From Ga0077560 sp046330395 (GTDB taxonomy: Bacteria; Actinomycetota; Thermoleophilia; Miltoncostaeales; Miltoncostaeaceae), in assembly GCA_046330395.1 (NCBI GenBank), contig JAXLSS010000017.1:13768-77767 (forward strand): 64,000 bases of DNA. The letters run 5' to 3'. Numbering within the stretch: position 1 is the stretch's first letter; every line of letters begins with the position of its first letter. Below the pieces are notes generated by a model. The model worked only from the letters and a program-made list of their open reading frames with translations, made no database searches and had not been told where the DNA came from. The position numbers and the translations under genes are program-made. Shown one piece after another: positions 8,405 through 16,443 of the stretch.

Positions 8405-9523
8405 TCACGCCAGCGCGCTGAGCCCCGCCATCACCGCCCGCCGACGCTCGGCGACGCCCGCCACGCGGGACGGGTCGCCCAGCGCGGCCACGTCCACCAG
8501 GTCCACGTGCTCCATGCCGGCCTCCCGGAACGGCCGCAGCCGCCCCACCACATCGTCCGGGGTCCCCCACATGTAGTACGTCCGCAGAACGTGCTCGGGC
8601 ACCGCGGCGGCGGCCCCCAGCGCCTCGGCCCGTGTCAGCTCGGTGGGCACGAAGTCCAGCAGCCCCCACCGGCTGGCCAGGGGGTGCTCGGCACCGGCCT
8701 GGTGGTATAGCTCGGCCGGCGCGGTCAGCGCCACCAGCCGCAGCAGCAGCGAGTCCAGCAGGCGCTCCGCGCCCTCGGTGGTGTCGTCCAGGACCAGCCA
8801 CGCGTAGAGCCCCGCGGTGACTGCGTCCCGCGGGCGCCCGGCCCGCTCGGAGGCGTCCCGCAGCCGCGCCAGGCCGGCCCCGTACTCCCCGGCGTCCAGC
8901 AGGATGGGCAGCCACCCGTCGGCGTGCTCGCCCACGGTGCGCAGCACGCGCGGGCGGTGGGCGGCGATCCACAGCTGGGGTGGGCGCCCGCCGAAGCACT
9001 CCATCCCCAGGATGGCCCGCCGCAGCGTGAAGTGGTCGCCCTGGAAGTCCACCGGCTCGGTGGTGGCCCACAGCCGCGTGATGATCTCCACCGCCTCGAT
9101 GAGGCGGCTTGCGGTGCGCTCGTACGGCAGGCCGATGGGCAGGATGTTCTCGGCCTCCCCCACCCCGATGCCCAGCGTTACGCGACCACCCGTGGCGTGG
9201 TCCAGCGTGAGGAACGTCTGCGCCAGCACCGCCGGGTGCCGCCGCACCGCATCGGTCACGGCCGTGCCCAGCCGCACCGTGGAGGTCACCTGGCCGGCGG
9301 CCGCGATGAGCGGCACGGGGTCCATGAACACATGCGGCGTGGGCGACGCGGCCGCGTGGGGCACCAGGTCGGGGGTCCACACGCCCGGCGGGAACCAGTG
9401 CAGCAGGTGGTCGGAGTACCAGATGGTCTCCACGCCATCCGCCTCCAGACCCCTGGCCTGGGTGAGGATGGCCTCCATGGGGGGACGCGTGATGCCCAGG
9501 GCACCCATTGTCAATCGACGCAT
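8405..9523 (-). CDS. LLM-class (F420-type) flavin-dependent oxidoreductase
   Basis: A 372-residue TIM-barrel oxidoreductase of the luciferase-like monooxygenase family. Family marks are the opening beta strand and ARGLEADGVETIWYSDHLL, RLGTAVTDAVRRHPAVLAQT, the GRVTLGIGVGEAENI segment, and PPQLWIAAHRPRVLRTVGEHADGWLP. The last two resemble F420-dependent members such as Fgd and mycobacterial ketoreductases, so F420 is likely in an actinobacterium, although FMN cannot be excluded. A possible internal start (MGALGI) lies five residues downstream. It stands alone, convergent with the SnoaL-like remnant. Substrate unknown. Confidence 0.85.
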   Translation of the reverse strand: MRRLTMGALGITRPPMEAILTQARGLEADGVETIWYSDHLLHWFPPGVWTPDLVPHAAASPTPHVFMDPVPLIAAAGQVTSTVRLGTAVTDAVRRHPAVLAQTFLTLDHATGGRVTLGIGVGEAENILPIGLPYERTASRLIEAVEIITRLWATTEPVDFQGDHFTLRRAILGMECFGGRPPQLWIAAHRPRVLRTVGEHADGWLPILLDAGEYGAGLARLRDASERAGRPRDAVTAGLYAWLVLDDTTEGAERLLDSLLLRLVALTAPAELYHQAGAEHPLASRWGLLDFVPTELTRAEALGAAAAVPEHVLRTYYMWGTPDDVVGRLRPFREAGMEHVDLVDVAALGDPSRVAGVAERRRAVMAGLSALA

Positions 9524-9567
9524 GCGATGAACCTACCGCCCGGCCGGTGCGTCCGGCCGCACCCCGG

Positions 9568-10053
9568 TCAGTACCGGCGAGGACCCCGGCAGCGGTCCAG
9601 CAGGCGGTCGATCTCCAGCGCCACGTTCACCGCATCCGCCTTCTGGGTCCCGCCCGCCCGGTCGGCCACGTGCCAGGTCTCGCGCGACAGGTACTGCAGG
9701 CGGTCCTCCACGTCCGGCTCGTCCAGGGCGCGCCGCGCCTCGGCGCGCAGGTAGGCGATGATCTGGTCGGTCTCCTGCGGGCTCCACTTGGCGGGGGCAC
9801 CGGGGTGCTCCTTGTTGCGCACGATCAGCCACCAGCACAGCGCGATCAGCGGCAGCTTCAGCACGAACACCGCGAACAGCACCCACAGCGACCGCGCCAG
9901 CGGATGGCCGTTCCAGTTGGGGGCCAGCCACACCAGCGTGCCACCGAACAGGGCCATCATCAGAAGACCGGCCGCCACCAGCACCATCCGCATGGTGCGC
10001 AGGCGGCCGTCCGCGTGGAACAGGAATCGCTCGAGCATGGGCCACACCATCAT
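9568..10053 (-). CDS. Hypothetical membrane protein
   Basis: A 161-residue protein with two clear membrane helices (about residues 24-48, VLVAAGLLMMALFGGTLVW, and 63-85, LWVLFAVFVLKLPLIALCWW) and a charged cytoplasmic C-terminal domain of about 75 residues (YLRAEARRALDEPDVEDRLQ and following). No family recognised. A 14-bp perfect stem-loop lies just upstream at 10068-10099, in its 5' region on this strand. Neighbours give no hint. Confidence 0.6.
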   Translation of the reverse strand: MMVWPMLERFLFHADGRLRTMRMVLVAAGLLMMALFGGTLVWLAPNWNGHPLARSLWVLFAVFVLKLPLIALCWWLIVRNKEHPGAPAKWSPQETDQIIAYLRAEARRALDEPDVEDRLQYLSRETWHVADRAGGTQKADAVNVALEIDRLLDRCRGPRRY

Positions 10054-10067
10054 CCTCCGCGCCCGCC

Positions 10068-10099
10068 GGGTTCTTCAACCGCCTGCGGTTGAAGAACCC
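10068..10099. repeat. Perfect 14-bp inverted repeat with 4-nt loop
   Basis: Positions 10068-10081 and 10086-10099 are exact reverse complements around the loop CCTG; the arms begin GGGTTCTTCAACC. On the minus strand it sits in the 5' region of the membrane-protein gene; on the plus strand it stands directly before the candidate RNA at 10100-10316. It could be a transcription terminator for leftward or rightward readthrough, or the 5' stem of the RNA. There is no U tract on either side. The second RNA copy lacks this perfect stem. Confidence 0.6.
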
Positions 10100-10316
10100 T
10101 TCTCACAGGGTTGCCCTCTGACATCTCCGCTGCGTATGGCGGGTTCGGATCGTGGATCGCTACCACAGCGCCCTTGCGGGCTGCGCGGACCTGAGTCGAA
10201 CCTCCCCGTCCATGGGTCGGGGGAGTCACACCCTGCACATCCCCAATCTGGGGCCCTCGGGCACCCCGGCAGGCGGAGACTTCGACATGGGGCGTGGACC
10301 CGCAACGACGGGTCCG
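10100..10316 (+). ncRNA. Candidate structured RNA, copy 1 of a two-member family
   Basis: This fills most of the 343-nt gap between genes. The 102 bp at 10128-10229 match 51277-51378 at 93 of 102 positions by hand alignment without gaps, and a 22-bp block (10268-10289) is identical to 51418-51439. Both copies lie on the plus strand and both are followed at once by a GC-rich hairpin (here 10296-10315). Shared local foldbacks include GCCC-TTGC-GGGC and CCCCG-TCCATGGGT-CGGGG. I do not recognise it as a known riboswitch, 6S RNA, SRP RNA or tmRNA. Ends are approximate and the strand is inferred from the hairpin position. Confidence 0.5.
10296..10315 (+). terminator. Hairpin ending RNA copy 1
   Basis: GGACCCG and CGGGTCC form a 7-bp stem around a 6-nt loop, followed by GGCATTTCGC with only a short T run. 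It sits 6 nt after the block conserved between the two RNA copies. In copy 2 the same place holds a different, longer hairpin, so the structure is conserved while the sequence is not. This fits a factor-independent terminator or an end-stabilising hairpin. Confidence 0.45.
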
Positions 10317-10396
10317 GCATTTCGCACCGGCGAGTCGCAGGGATTCGACCTCCGCCGACCTCGTATCGTGTTGTGCCACCCGCCGATGGAGAAACG

Positions 10397-10804
10397 ATGG
10401 CCGATTCATTCGAACTCACCCTTGACCTCGATGCCGCGCCCGATGCGGTGTGGGATCTGGTGGGCGATCCGTGCGGGGTGACCCGCTGGTACCCGGTGTA
10501 CGTCGACTGCCGCGTGGAGGGCGACGTGCGCACGCTTCGGCGCGCCGACGGGTCCGAGCTGGTGGAGCACATGCTGGAACGCGACGACGCGGAGCGGCGC
10601 TACGCCTACTCCGTGGTGGCCGGTGCGCCGGTGCACGACCACCGCGCCAGCTTCCAGGTGCTGGCCCGCCCGGACGGCGGCAGCACCGTGGTGTGGCGCA
10701 CCTCCGGCCGCACAGACGACCCCTCCACCGACATCGAGGCCCGCCTGGCGGCCCGTCAGGCCCAGGCGCTGGAGGGGATGCGGGCCCTGTTCCCGCAGGC
10801 CTGA
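10397..10804 (+). CDS. SRPBCC (polyketide cyclase-like) family protein
   Basis: A 135-residue START/Bet v 1-like protein. The opening DLDAAPDAVWDLVGDPCGVTRWYP is the typical first strand and helix pair, followed by alternating strands (RTLRRADGSELVEHML, RYAYSVVAGAP) and a final amphipathic helix ending MRALFPQA. Such proteins bind hydrophobic ligands. The ATG has a GGAGA ribosome site about 5 nt upstream. It lies downstream of the candidate RNA on the same strand, with the hairpin between them. Ligand unknown. Confidence 0.8.
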   Translation: MADSFELTLDLDAAPDAVWDLVGDPCGVTRWYPVYVDCRVEGDVRTLRRADGSELVEHMLERDDAERRYAYSVVAGAPVHDHRASFQVLARPDGGSTVVWRTSGRTDDPSTDIEARLAARQAQALEGMRALFPQA

Positions 10805-10826
10805 ACCGGCGGGCCCGGGGCGGCGC

Positions 10827-12404
10827 TCACCTGGCCGGGCAGGTGAGCCCGCGGGCGTCCACGTCGGCCTGCCAACGGTCGGCCCAGGTCGCGAACCCCA
10901 GCGCCGGGTACGCCGCGGCCAGCGCCCGCAGCAGGTACACGTGGTAGCAGTGGTAGTTGAGGTCGGCCCGGTAGCTGCGCGGGGCGTGCCCGGGGGTGAG
11001 CAGCCCGTACAGGCTCCAGTCGCCGGTGTCGTGCGCCGGCAGGGCGGCCTTCAGCGTGCGGGCACCGCGGTCGGCAAGTGACCGCGCCAGTGCGGCCGTG
11101 AGCCCGGACGCCTGCGCCGGAGCCGGTTCCGACGGGGCCGACGGGGCGGTGGGCGTTGCCGGGGCCGCGGTGGTGGTTGCGGTGACCGGCGTGGGTGTGG
11201 TGCCGGTGGTCGCCGCCGCGGCCGCCGCCCGCGGGGCGTCCAGGTGCACGGCCGCGTTGCGCAGCTCCAGCAGGGTCACCATGAAGCCGTTGAGCGCCCC
11301 GCCCTTCCAGGGATCCTCACCGGGGTATGCCCGCTCCACGTACCACGGGCCGGGGTGCGCCCAACCGTCCAGGCGCACCATCGATAGCGCCCCGCCGCGG
11401 TCGACGGGCACGGTGAGGGCGGCCACGGCCCCCGCGGTGGCGTCGGCGAACCGCGCCTCCCCGGTGGCCTGGTAGGCGGTGCCCATCAGCTCGGCCAGGC
11501 GCCCCTGCGCCATGCCCGACACCCCCGGCCGCATCACCCCCGGCTCGTCCGGCACGTCGTAGTACTCCCAGGCCAGGAACCGCCGGTCGCCCGCGGTGTG
11601 CGGCACCGCCAGCTCCAGCAACGCCGAGGCCAGGTCGGTGGCGCTGACATCGTTGTTGAGGCCCCGCCAGCGCCCCGCCGTGGCCACGGGGTTCACGACG
11701 AACCCCTCGCCCTCGCGGTAGGTGAGCAGGAGCCCGTCGGGGGCGCGCATCACCATGCGGCGATCGGGTGAGGCGTGCGACGCGAACCACCACGCGTTGG
11801 CACGCAGCGCCAGGTCGGCGGTGGCACGCCGGCCGGCCGGCTGGTCGGCCGCACCGAAGCGGCGGTCCAGCTGGAGCACCCAGCTGATGTCACGCCGTTC
11901 GGTGCCGCCGGCCGTGTCGGCCAGTGCGGCCAGCCGCGTGCGGGCGGCGTCGGCATCGGGCAGCCCGCCCACCGGCACCCGCACCGTGGGCGGCGGCACG
12001 TACGGGGTGAGCGGGGGCGTCAAGGGGGCCGTTGTGGTGGGTGCCGTCGTGGTGACCGGGGGCGTCGGACTCGGGATGGCCGGGGGGGTGGGCGCCGGGA
12101 CGCGGTTGGTGGTGGTGCGCCGTCGGGGTGGCGTGGTCGTGCGCGGGCGTGTCGCGGGCGGCTCGGGCGCGGTGGACGTGGGCGCCGGAACCGCCGCCTG
12201 CGGGGCGTCGCCGGGCTCCACGCTGGCATCCGGCAGGGGCACGCTGGCGACGGTCACCGCCCGTCTGGCCGCCGCGCCGTGGCCGTGCCCCCGCATTAGG
12301 GCGGCCACCCCGCCGCCCAGCGCCACGGAAGCGCCGAACACCAGTGCCAGGCCCAGCACCGGGGAGGGGCGCTGCGGCCCGCAGGAGGGGGTGGGTGCCG
12401 CCAC
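10827..12404 (-). CDS. Membrane-anchored D-glucuronyl C5-epimerase-like protein
   Basis: A 525-residue protein. It has an uncleaved membrane helix near residues 17-36, then a Pro/Thr-rich linker of about 90 residues (about 65-145) that probably spans the wall. The C-terminal domain resembles the D-glucuronyl C5-epimerase C-terminal family: GMAQGRLAELMGTAYQATG, the WYVERAYPGEDPWKGGALNG segment, GDWSLYGL and NYHCYHVYLLRAL. An Ala/Thr/Pro-rich insert near residues 395-430 interrupts the domain. It probably acts on an extracellular polysaccharide, though an epimerase reaction is only inferred from the family. It is convergent with the SRPBCC gene. Confidence 0.7.
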   Translation of the reverse strand: MAAPTPSCGPQRPSPVLGLALVFGASVALGGGVAALMRGHGHGAAARRAVTVASVPLPDASVEPGDAPQAAVPAPTSTAPEPPATRPRTTTPPRRRTTTNRVPAPTPPAIPSPTPPVTTTAPTTTAPLTPPLTPYVPPPTVRVPVGGLPDADAARTRLAALADTAGGTERRDISWVLQLDRRFGAADQPAGRRATADLALRANAWWFASHASPDRRMVMRAPDGLLLTYREGEGFVVNPVATAGRWRGLNNDVSATDLASALLELAVPHTAGDRRFLAWEYYDVPDEPGVMRPGVSGMAQGRLAELMGTAYQATGEARFADATAGAVAALTVPVDRGGALSMVRLDGWAHPGPWYVERAYPGEDPWKGGALNGFMVTLLELRNAAVHLDAPRAAAAAATTGTTPTPVTATTTAAPATPTAPSAPSEPAPAQASGLTAALARSLADRGARTLKAALPAHDTGDWSLYGLLTPGHAPRSYRADLNYHCYHVYLLRALAAAYPALGFATWADRWQADVDARGLTCPAR

Positions 12405-12445
12405 CCCCTCAGTATGTCGGGATCGCCGCGTCCCACTCCCTATGC

Positions 12446-12481
12446 ATACGCAAAACTTGAATACGATCCGTTTGGGCGTAT
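12446..12481. promoter_or_regulatory. Inverted repeat between epimerase-like and subtilase genes
   Basis: ATACGCAAAAC at 12446-12456 faces GTTTGGGCGTAT at 12470-12481, whose reverse complement is ATACGCCCAAAC. The half-sites agree at most positions and are separated by 13 nt. The region is the divergent promoter area and is less GC-rich than its surroundings. It may be an operator or a weak foldback; no regulator is encoded nearby. Confidence 0.3.
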
Positions 12482-12529
12482 CCTCGCCGGCGGCGGGCGC
12501 TGATGACGAGCCCCTATCGGGAGACCCCC

Positions 12530-13961
12530 ATGACTCGACGCGAGTCGCGCCCCGTCCGCCTGCCCCGCCCCGTCCGCCTGGGCGTCTGTGCCGCGGTGTT
12601 GTGCGGCACCGTCCTCGCGGGAACCGCCACCGGACAGCAGGCCCCGGACCCCCTGGTCACCTCGGGAGCCGAGTCCTGGCTGGCGCGCGTGGTCCCGGCC
12701 AACCTCACTCCCCCCTCGTCGATCCCCCCGATCGCGATCATCGAGACGGGCTTCGACAGCACCCACCCCGAGATGCAGGGCGGCTGGATCACCCAGCGCC
12801 GCCCCAGCCCCCAACCGGATCCCACGAATGCCGCGGCCGTGAGCGACTACGCCGACCGGATCGACCATGGTACGGCCGTCGCGTCGATCATCGGCGCACC
12901 CCGAAATGGTGTTGGCATGGAGGGGGTACTGCCCGGGGCAACAGTGTGGGTCTACGGCAATTCCGACTCCTGCCCCGACGTCGCGGCCGCGGTGCGCCAG
13001 GCTGCGCGCGACGGCGCTCGGGTCATCGACCTCTCGCTCGGCTTTCTCACGAAGGCCGGCGTGCACCCAGCTGTCCGACGCCGTGACGTGGGCGTTGGGA
13101 AAAACGCACTGGTGGTGGCGGCCGCCGGCAATCCTCAAGTTCGGGTGCAACCGCTGGATACAGCCTTCGACCGACTGGCATGTCTTCACGGTGGCCGCGG
13201 TGAATGCGCAGGACCAGACGACATCGTTCTCGCAGCAGGGCAACGCTCTCGATCGACCTCGCGGCCCCGGGTGAGGGTGTCCTGAACGCCACGCCACCGT
13301 CGCCCTTGACCTTGAGGACGGCGTGCAGGACGGGTACTCGACCCGGGACGGCACAGGGACTTCTCAGCGCCGATGGTGGCCGCTGCGGCCGCGTGGGTGA
13401 TGGCGGATCGACCCGAGCTCTCGGCTGCGCAGGTCGCCGACGTCCTGCGTTTCGGGGCACGCGATCTCGGCCCCCACGGCTGGGACCGGGCCTACGGCTG
13501 GGGTGCTTTGGACATCGCCGGGGCGCTCGCGCAGCCGGCGCCCTCTCAAGGATCCGTTTGAGCCCAACGAGGACATCAAGTGGGTGGACGGGCGGCGGGC
13601 CTTCCCCGCGGATCCGCCGCTGCTCGGCCAGAAGCGCAGCCTGTCTCTGCGAGCGACCCTCGACATCGCCGAAGACCCATACGATGTGTACCGCGTGTCC
13701 ATCCCGATTGGGCCGCAGGGTGCGCATCCGTGCGGTGAGCAGCTCGATCCGGTTGTCGCTGGCCGTGTACGACCCGACCCGGACCCTCACGGATCGCCGT
13801 GCACCGCTGGTCGCCTGGAGCGCCGCCCCGGGAGCGACCAGCCAGGAGGTGACCGTGAGGAACGACGTCGTCAAGAAGCCCTCTCATCGAGCGTCCGTAT
13901 CCAGAAGGGGCGCGTCCTGGGAGGCTGAGTACACCCTGACCATTCAGACCATGCCAAATAG
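12530..13961 (+). pseudogene. Secreted subtilisin-like protease, split among frames
   Basis: The start at ATG 12530 follows a GGGAGA ribosome site. A signal peptide precedes the S8 catalytic domain. The Asp-motif region reads IAIIETGFDSTHPEM, with Glu where the catalytic Asp normally stands. The His motif is DHGTAVASIIG, and the Ser motif GTGTS lies near 13350 in a different frame from the following PMVAAAAAWVM. Pieces from all three frames join in order: LSLGF, ALVVAAAGN, FTVAAVNAQDQTTSF, LAAPGEGV, GTGTS, GWGALDIAGAL, then a C-terminal DPFEPNEDIKW and beta-rich tail. At least five indels are needed. End approximate. Real decay or sequencing error cannot be separated here. Confidence 0.7.
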
Positions 13962-15061
13962 CGCGACGCCACGTCAGCCACCATCAGGTGGGCGGCCAGA
14001 CTCGCCGGGGCCTCCAACGGCACCAGGCGGGACGCCCCGCCCACCAGGGTCACCTCCGACACGCCCCACGTGTGGGCGGCCGGCGTGGGCTGCACGCCCG
14101 CCGTCCGCGTCACCGTCCACCACCAGCGTGGGGGCGCCCGCCACCCACACCTCGGCGGCCGCCAGCGCCGCGTTGAGGCCGGTCCAGCCCTCCGGGTCCA
14201 CGCGCCACAGGCGGTCGCGGGCGTACCGCGCTGGCCCAGGGGTCGGTGGCCAGCGTGCCGGCGGTGAGCATCCGCGCGAGGTCGGCCGTCTGCGGCACGG
14301 CGGCGTCGGCGGTGGCCAGGGCCGGTGCCACCAGCACCAGCCGGCCCACCCGCTGGGGCACCCGCTCGGCCAGGGCCACGCCCAGCACCGCCGCGGTGCC
14401 CTGGGTGACGACCGTGGCGGTGCGCAGGCCCGTGGCGTCCATCACGCCCAGCAGATCCTCCACCAGGTGTGACACGGCACGGGGCGCCGGGGCCCCCACG
14501 GCCGCGCCGGCGCCGCGCAGGTCGGGCGCCACGGCGTGCACGCCCTCGGGCAGTGCGCGGATGACGTCCCGCCACGGCGACGGTCGAACTCGGGGCGTGC
14601 ACCAGGAGCACCCCGTCCTCCCCCTCACCCCGGTCGGTGGCCAGGGTGCCGTGGTCGTGCAGGGTCACCTCGGCCACGGGGTCGGGCAGCGGCAGCTCCC
14701 GCTCGGACAGCACCGCCCGCACGGCCCGCAGGGCGTTGAGCGCCCGCGGGAACCCGCAGTAGGGCGTGATCTGCTCGCACAGCTGCAGCAGGTCCTCCGG
14801 GTCGGCGCCGCAGCGCAGCGCCGCCGGCACGTGCACGCCCAGCTGGTTGTCGGCTCCGCCGATGGCGGCCAGCACGGCCACCGTCAGCATCTCGCGCTCC
14901 CGCGCGCCCAGCCCGGAGCGGGAGAACACGTCGGAGAAGATGAAGCGCTCCACCCCCTCTGCCATCACCGGCGAGGCCTCGCGCACCACACCGGTGGCCA
15001 CGGGCCCGCGGCCGTCGGTGGCGCGGCCGACCTCCCGAATGCCCAGCTCGCGGCGGTTCAT
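13962..15061 (-). pseudogene. Carboxymuconolactone decarboxylase-like / alpha-beta hydrolase fusion, frame-disrupted
   Basis: The first about 140 residues (from ATG 15061) form a CMD-type domain: FSRSGLGAREREMLTVAVLA, NQLGVHVPAALRCGADPEDL and ITPYCGFPRALNALRAV. In the same frame the protein continues into GVLLVHAP, the start of an alpha/beta hydrolase. The frame then breaks near 14600 (continuing WRDVIRALPEGVHAVAPDLRG), again near 14250 (GWTGLNAALAAAEVWVAG), and near 14110 (THTWGVSEVTLVGGASRLVP). The family resembles PcaL-type lactonase/decarboxylase fusions, but with the domains in the opposite order. It overlaps the ALDH stop by 4 nt, so it belongs to the CoA ligase-ALDH operon. The 3' end is uncertain. 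Confidence 0.65.
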
Positions 15062-16443
15062 GCCAGCACCCGCAGGTGCTGCCAGCGGATGAACGCCTCC
15101 ATGCCCGGGCGGCCCAGCTCGGCCCCCACCCCGGAACCCCGCCAGCCCGCATACGGCGCGTACGGCACCACGACCCTCCATCCGTTGATCACCACGGTCC
15201 CGCACTGCACGGCCTGCGCCACGTCCATGGTGCGCCGCATGTCGGTGCCGCACACGTACCCCACCAGGCCGTAGTCGGGCCGGTTGGCCTCGGCCACCGC
15301 GTCGGCCACCTCCCGGTACGGCATCACCGCCACCACGGGCGTGAACGGCTCCTCGTCCACCAGCCGCGTGCCCGGGCCGGCGCCGGTGACCAGCGCGGGG
15401 GCCACGTACGCCCCGCCCAGGCCCTCGCCACCCTCCACGGTGCCGCCGGTGGCCCGGACGTCGTCCATCAGCATGTGGTGGCGGGCCAGGCCCCGGTCGG
15501 TGGCCATGGGGCCCAGTTTGAGCTGGGCGAGGCGCGCCCGCATGCCGTCCAGCACGTCGGCCATCAGCGCCTCGGGCACCAGCACGCGGTTGACCGAGTA
15601 GCAGGCCTGCCCGGCGTTGGCGTAGCCCTGGCTGATCGCCACGTCCACCACGGTGGCCACGTCGGCGTCGGGCAGGGCGATGAGCGGCCCGTGGCCGCCC
15701 AGCTCCAGGCTGAGCGCCTTCAGCCGCGGGGCGGCCCAGCCGGCGATGAGCTCGGCCACGCGGCGGGACCCGGTGAACGCCACCTTGTCCACGCCGTCGG
15801 CGGTGGCCAGCGCCTCGCCCAGGGGCGGCCCCTCCCCGGTGACGCAGTTCACCACCCCGGGGGGCAGCACGCGGGCCGCCAGCTCGCACACGGCCCATGC
15901 GGCCAGCGGCGCCTCCTGGGCGGGCTTCACCACCAGCGTGCAGCCGGCCGCCAGGGCCGGCGCCAGCTTCCACACCACCAGGGCCACCGGGAAGTTCCAG
16001 GGGGTGATGGCCGCCACCACACCGTGCGAGTCGGGCCGCACCGTGCTGCCCAGGCCACCCGGGCCGGCCGGCAGATGCATGCTCCACAGGCGCTCTGCCT
16101 CGGCGGCGAAGTGGTGCACCACCTCGTTGGCGCGGGCCACCTCGGCCTGCGCCTCGCCCAAGGGCTTGCCCTCCTCGGTGTGGATCAGCTCGGCGATCCT
16201 CGGGGCCTCCTCGTCCAGCACACGGGCGAGGCGGGCCAGCAGCGCGCCGCGCTCCAGCGGCGGAGTGGCCCGCCAGCCGGGCAGCGCGGCCTGCGCGGCC
16301 GCCACTGCGCGCAGCGCGTCGTCGGGCGTGGCCGACGCCACCTCGGCGATCACCTCGCCCGTGGCCGGGTTGTCCACCGGCATCCACGCGGCGGTCTCCA
16401 CCCCCTCGCCGCCGATCAGCAGCCCCTGGCGCGGGATGCTCAC
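15058..16443 (-). CDS. Aldehyde dehydrogenase (NAD(P)-dependent)
   Basis: A 461-residue ALDH-superfamily enzyme. Visible marks are the N-terminal VDNPATGEVIAEVASA, the Rossmann/catalytic segment ITPWNFPVALVVWKLAPALA, the glycine motif FTGSRRVAELIAGWA, catalytic Glu in LSLELGGHGPLIALPDAD, catalytic Cys in YANAGQACYSVNRVLV, and DEEPFTPVVAVMPY near the C-terminus. Length and motifs fit succinate-semialdehyde or other aldehyde dehydrogenases. The GTG start overlaps the acyl-CoA ligase stop (GTGA), and its stop overlaps the next gene's ATG. The three genes probably form a pathway that activates and oxidises an organic acid or aldehyde; the substrate is unknown. Confidence 0.9.
   Translation of the reverse strand: MSIPRQGLLIGGEGVETAAWMPVDNPATGEVIAEVASATPDDALRAVAAAQAALPGWRATPPLERGALLARLARVLDEEAPRIAELIHTEEGKPLGEAQAEVARANEVVHHFAAEAERLWSMHLPAGPGGLGSTVRPDSHGVVAAITPWNFPVALVVWKLAPALAAGCTLVVKPAQEAPLAAWAVCELAARVLPPGVVNCVTGEGPPLGEALATADGVDKVAFTGSRRVAELIAGWAAPRLKALSLELGGHGPLIALPDADVATVVDVAISQGYANAGQACYSVNRVLVPEALMADVLDGMRARLAQLKLGPMATDRGLARHHMLMDDVRATGGTVEGGEGLGGAYVAPALVTGAGPGTRLVDEEPFTPVVAVMPYREVADAVAEANRPDYGLVGYVCGTDMRRTMDVAQAVQCGTVVINGWRVVVPYAPYAGWRGSGVGAELGRPGMEAFIRWQHLRVLA

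Noticed and set aside
10050..10409. Conserved minus-strand peptide through RNA copy 1 (THGRGGS...RAARKGAVVA) also present in copy 2
   Set aside because: Of 8 codons changed between copies in this frame, 7 change the amino acid, so there is no sign of selection on a protein; it also hits a stop after 34 codons in copy 2.
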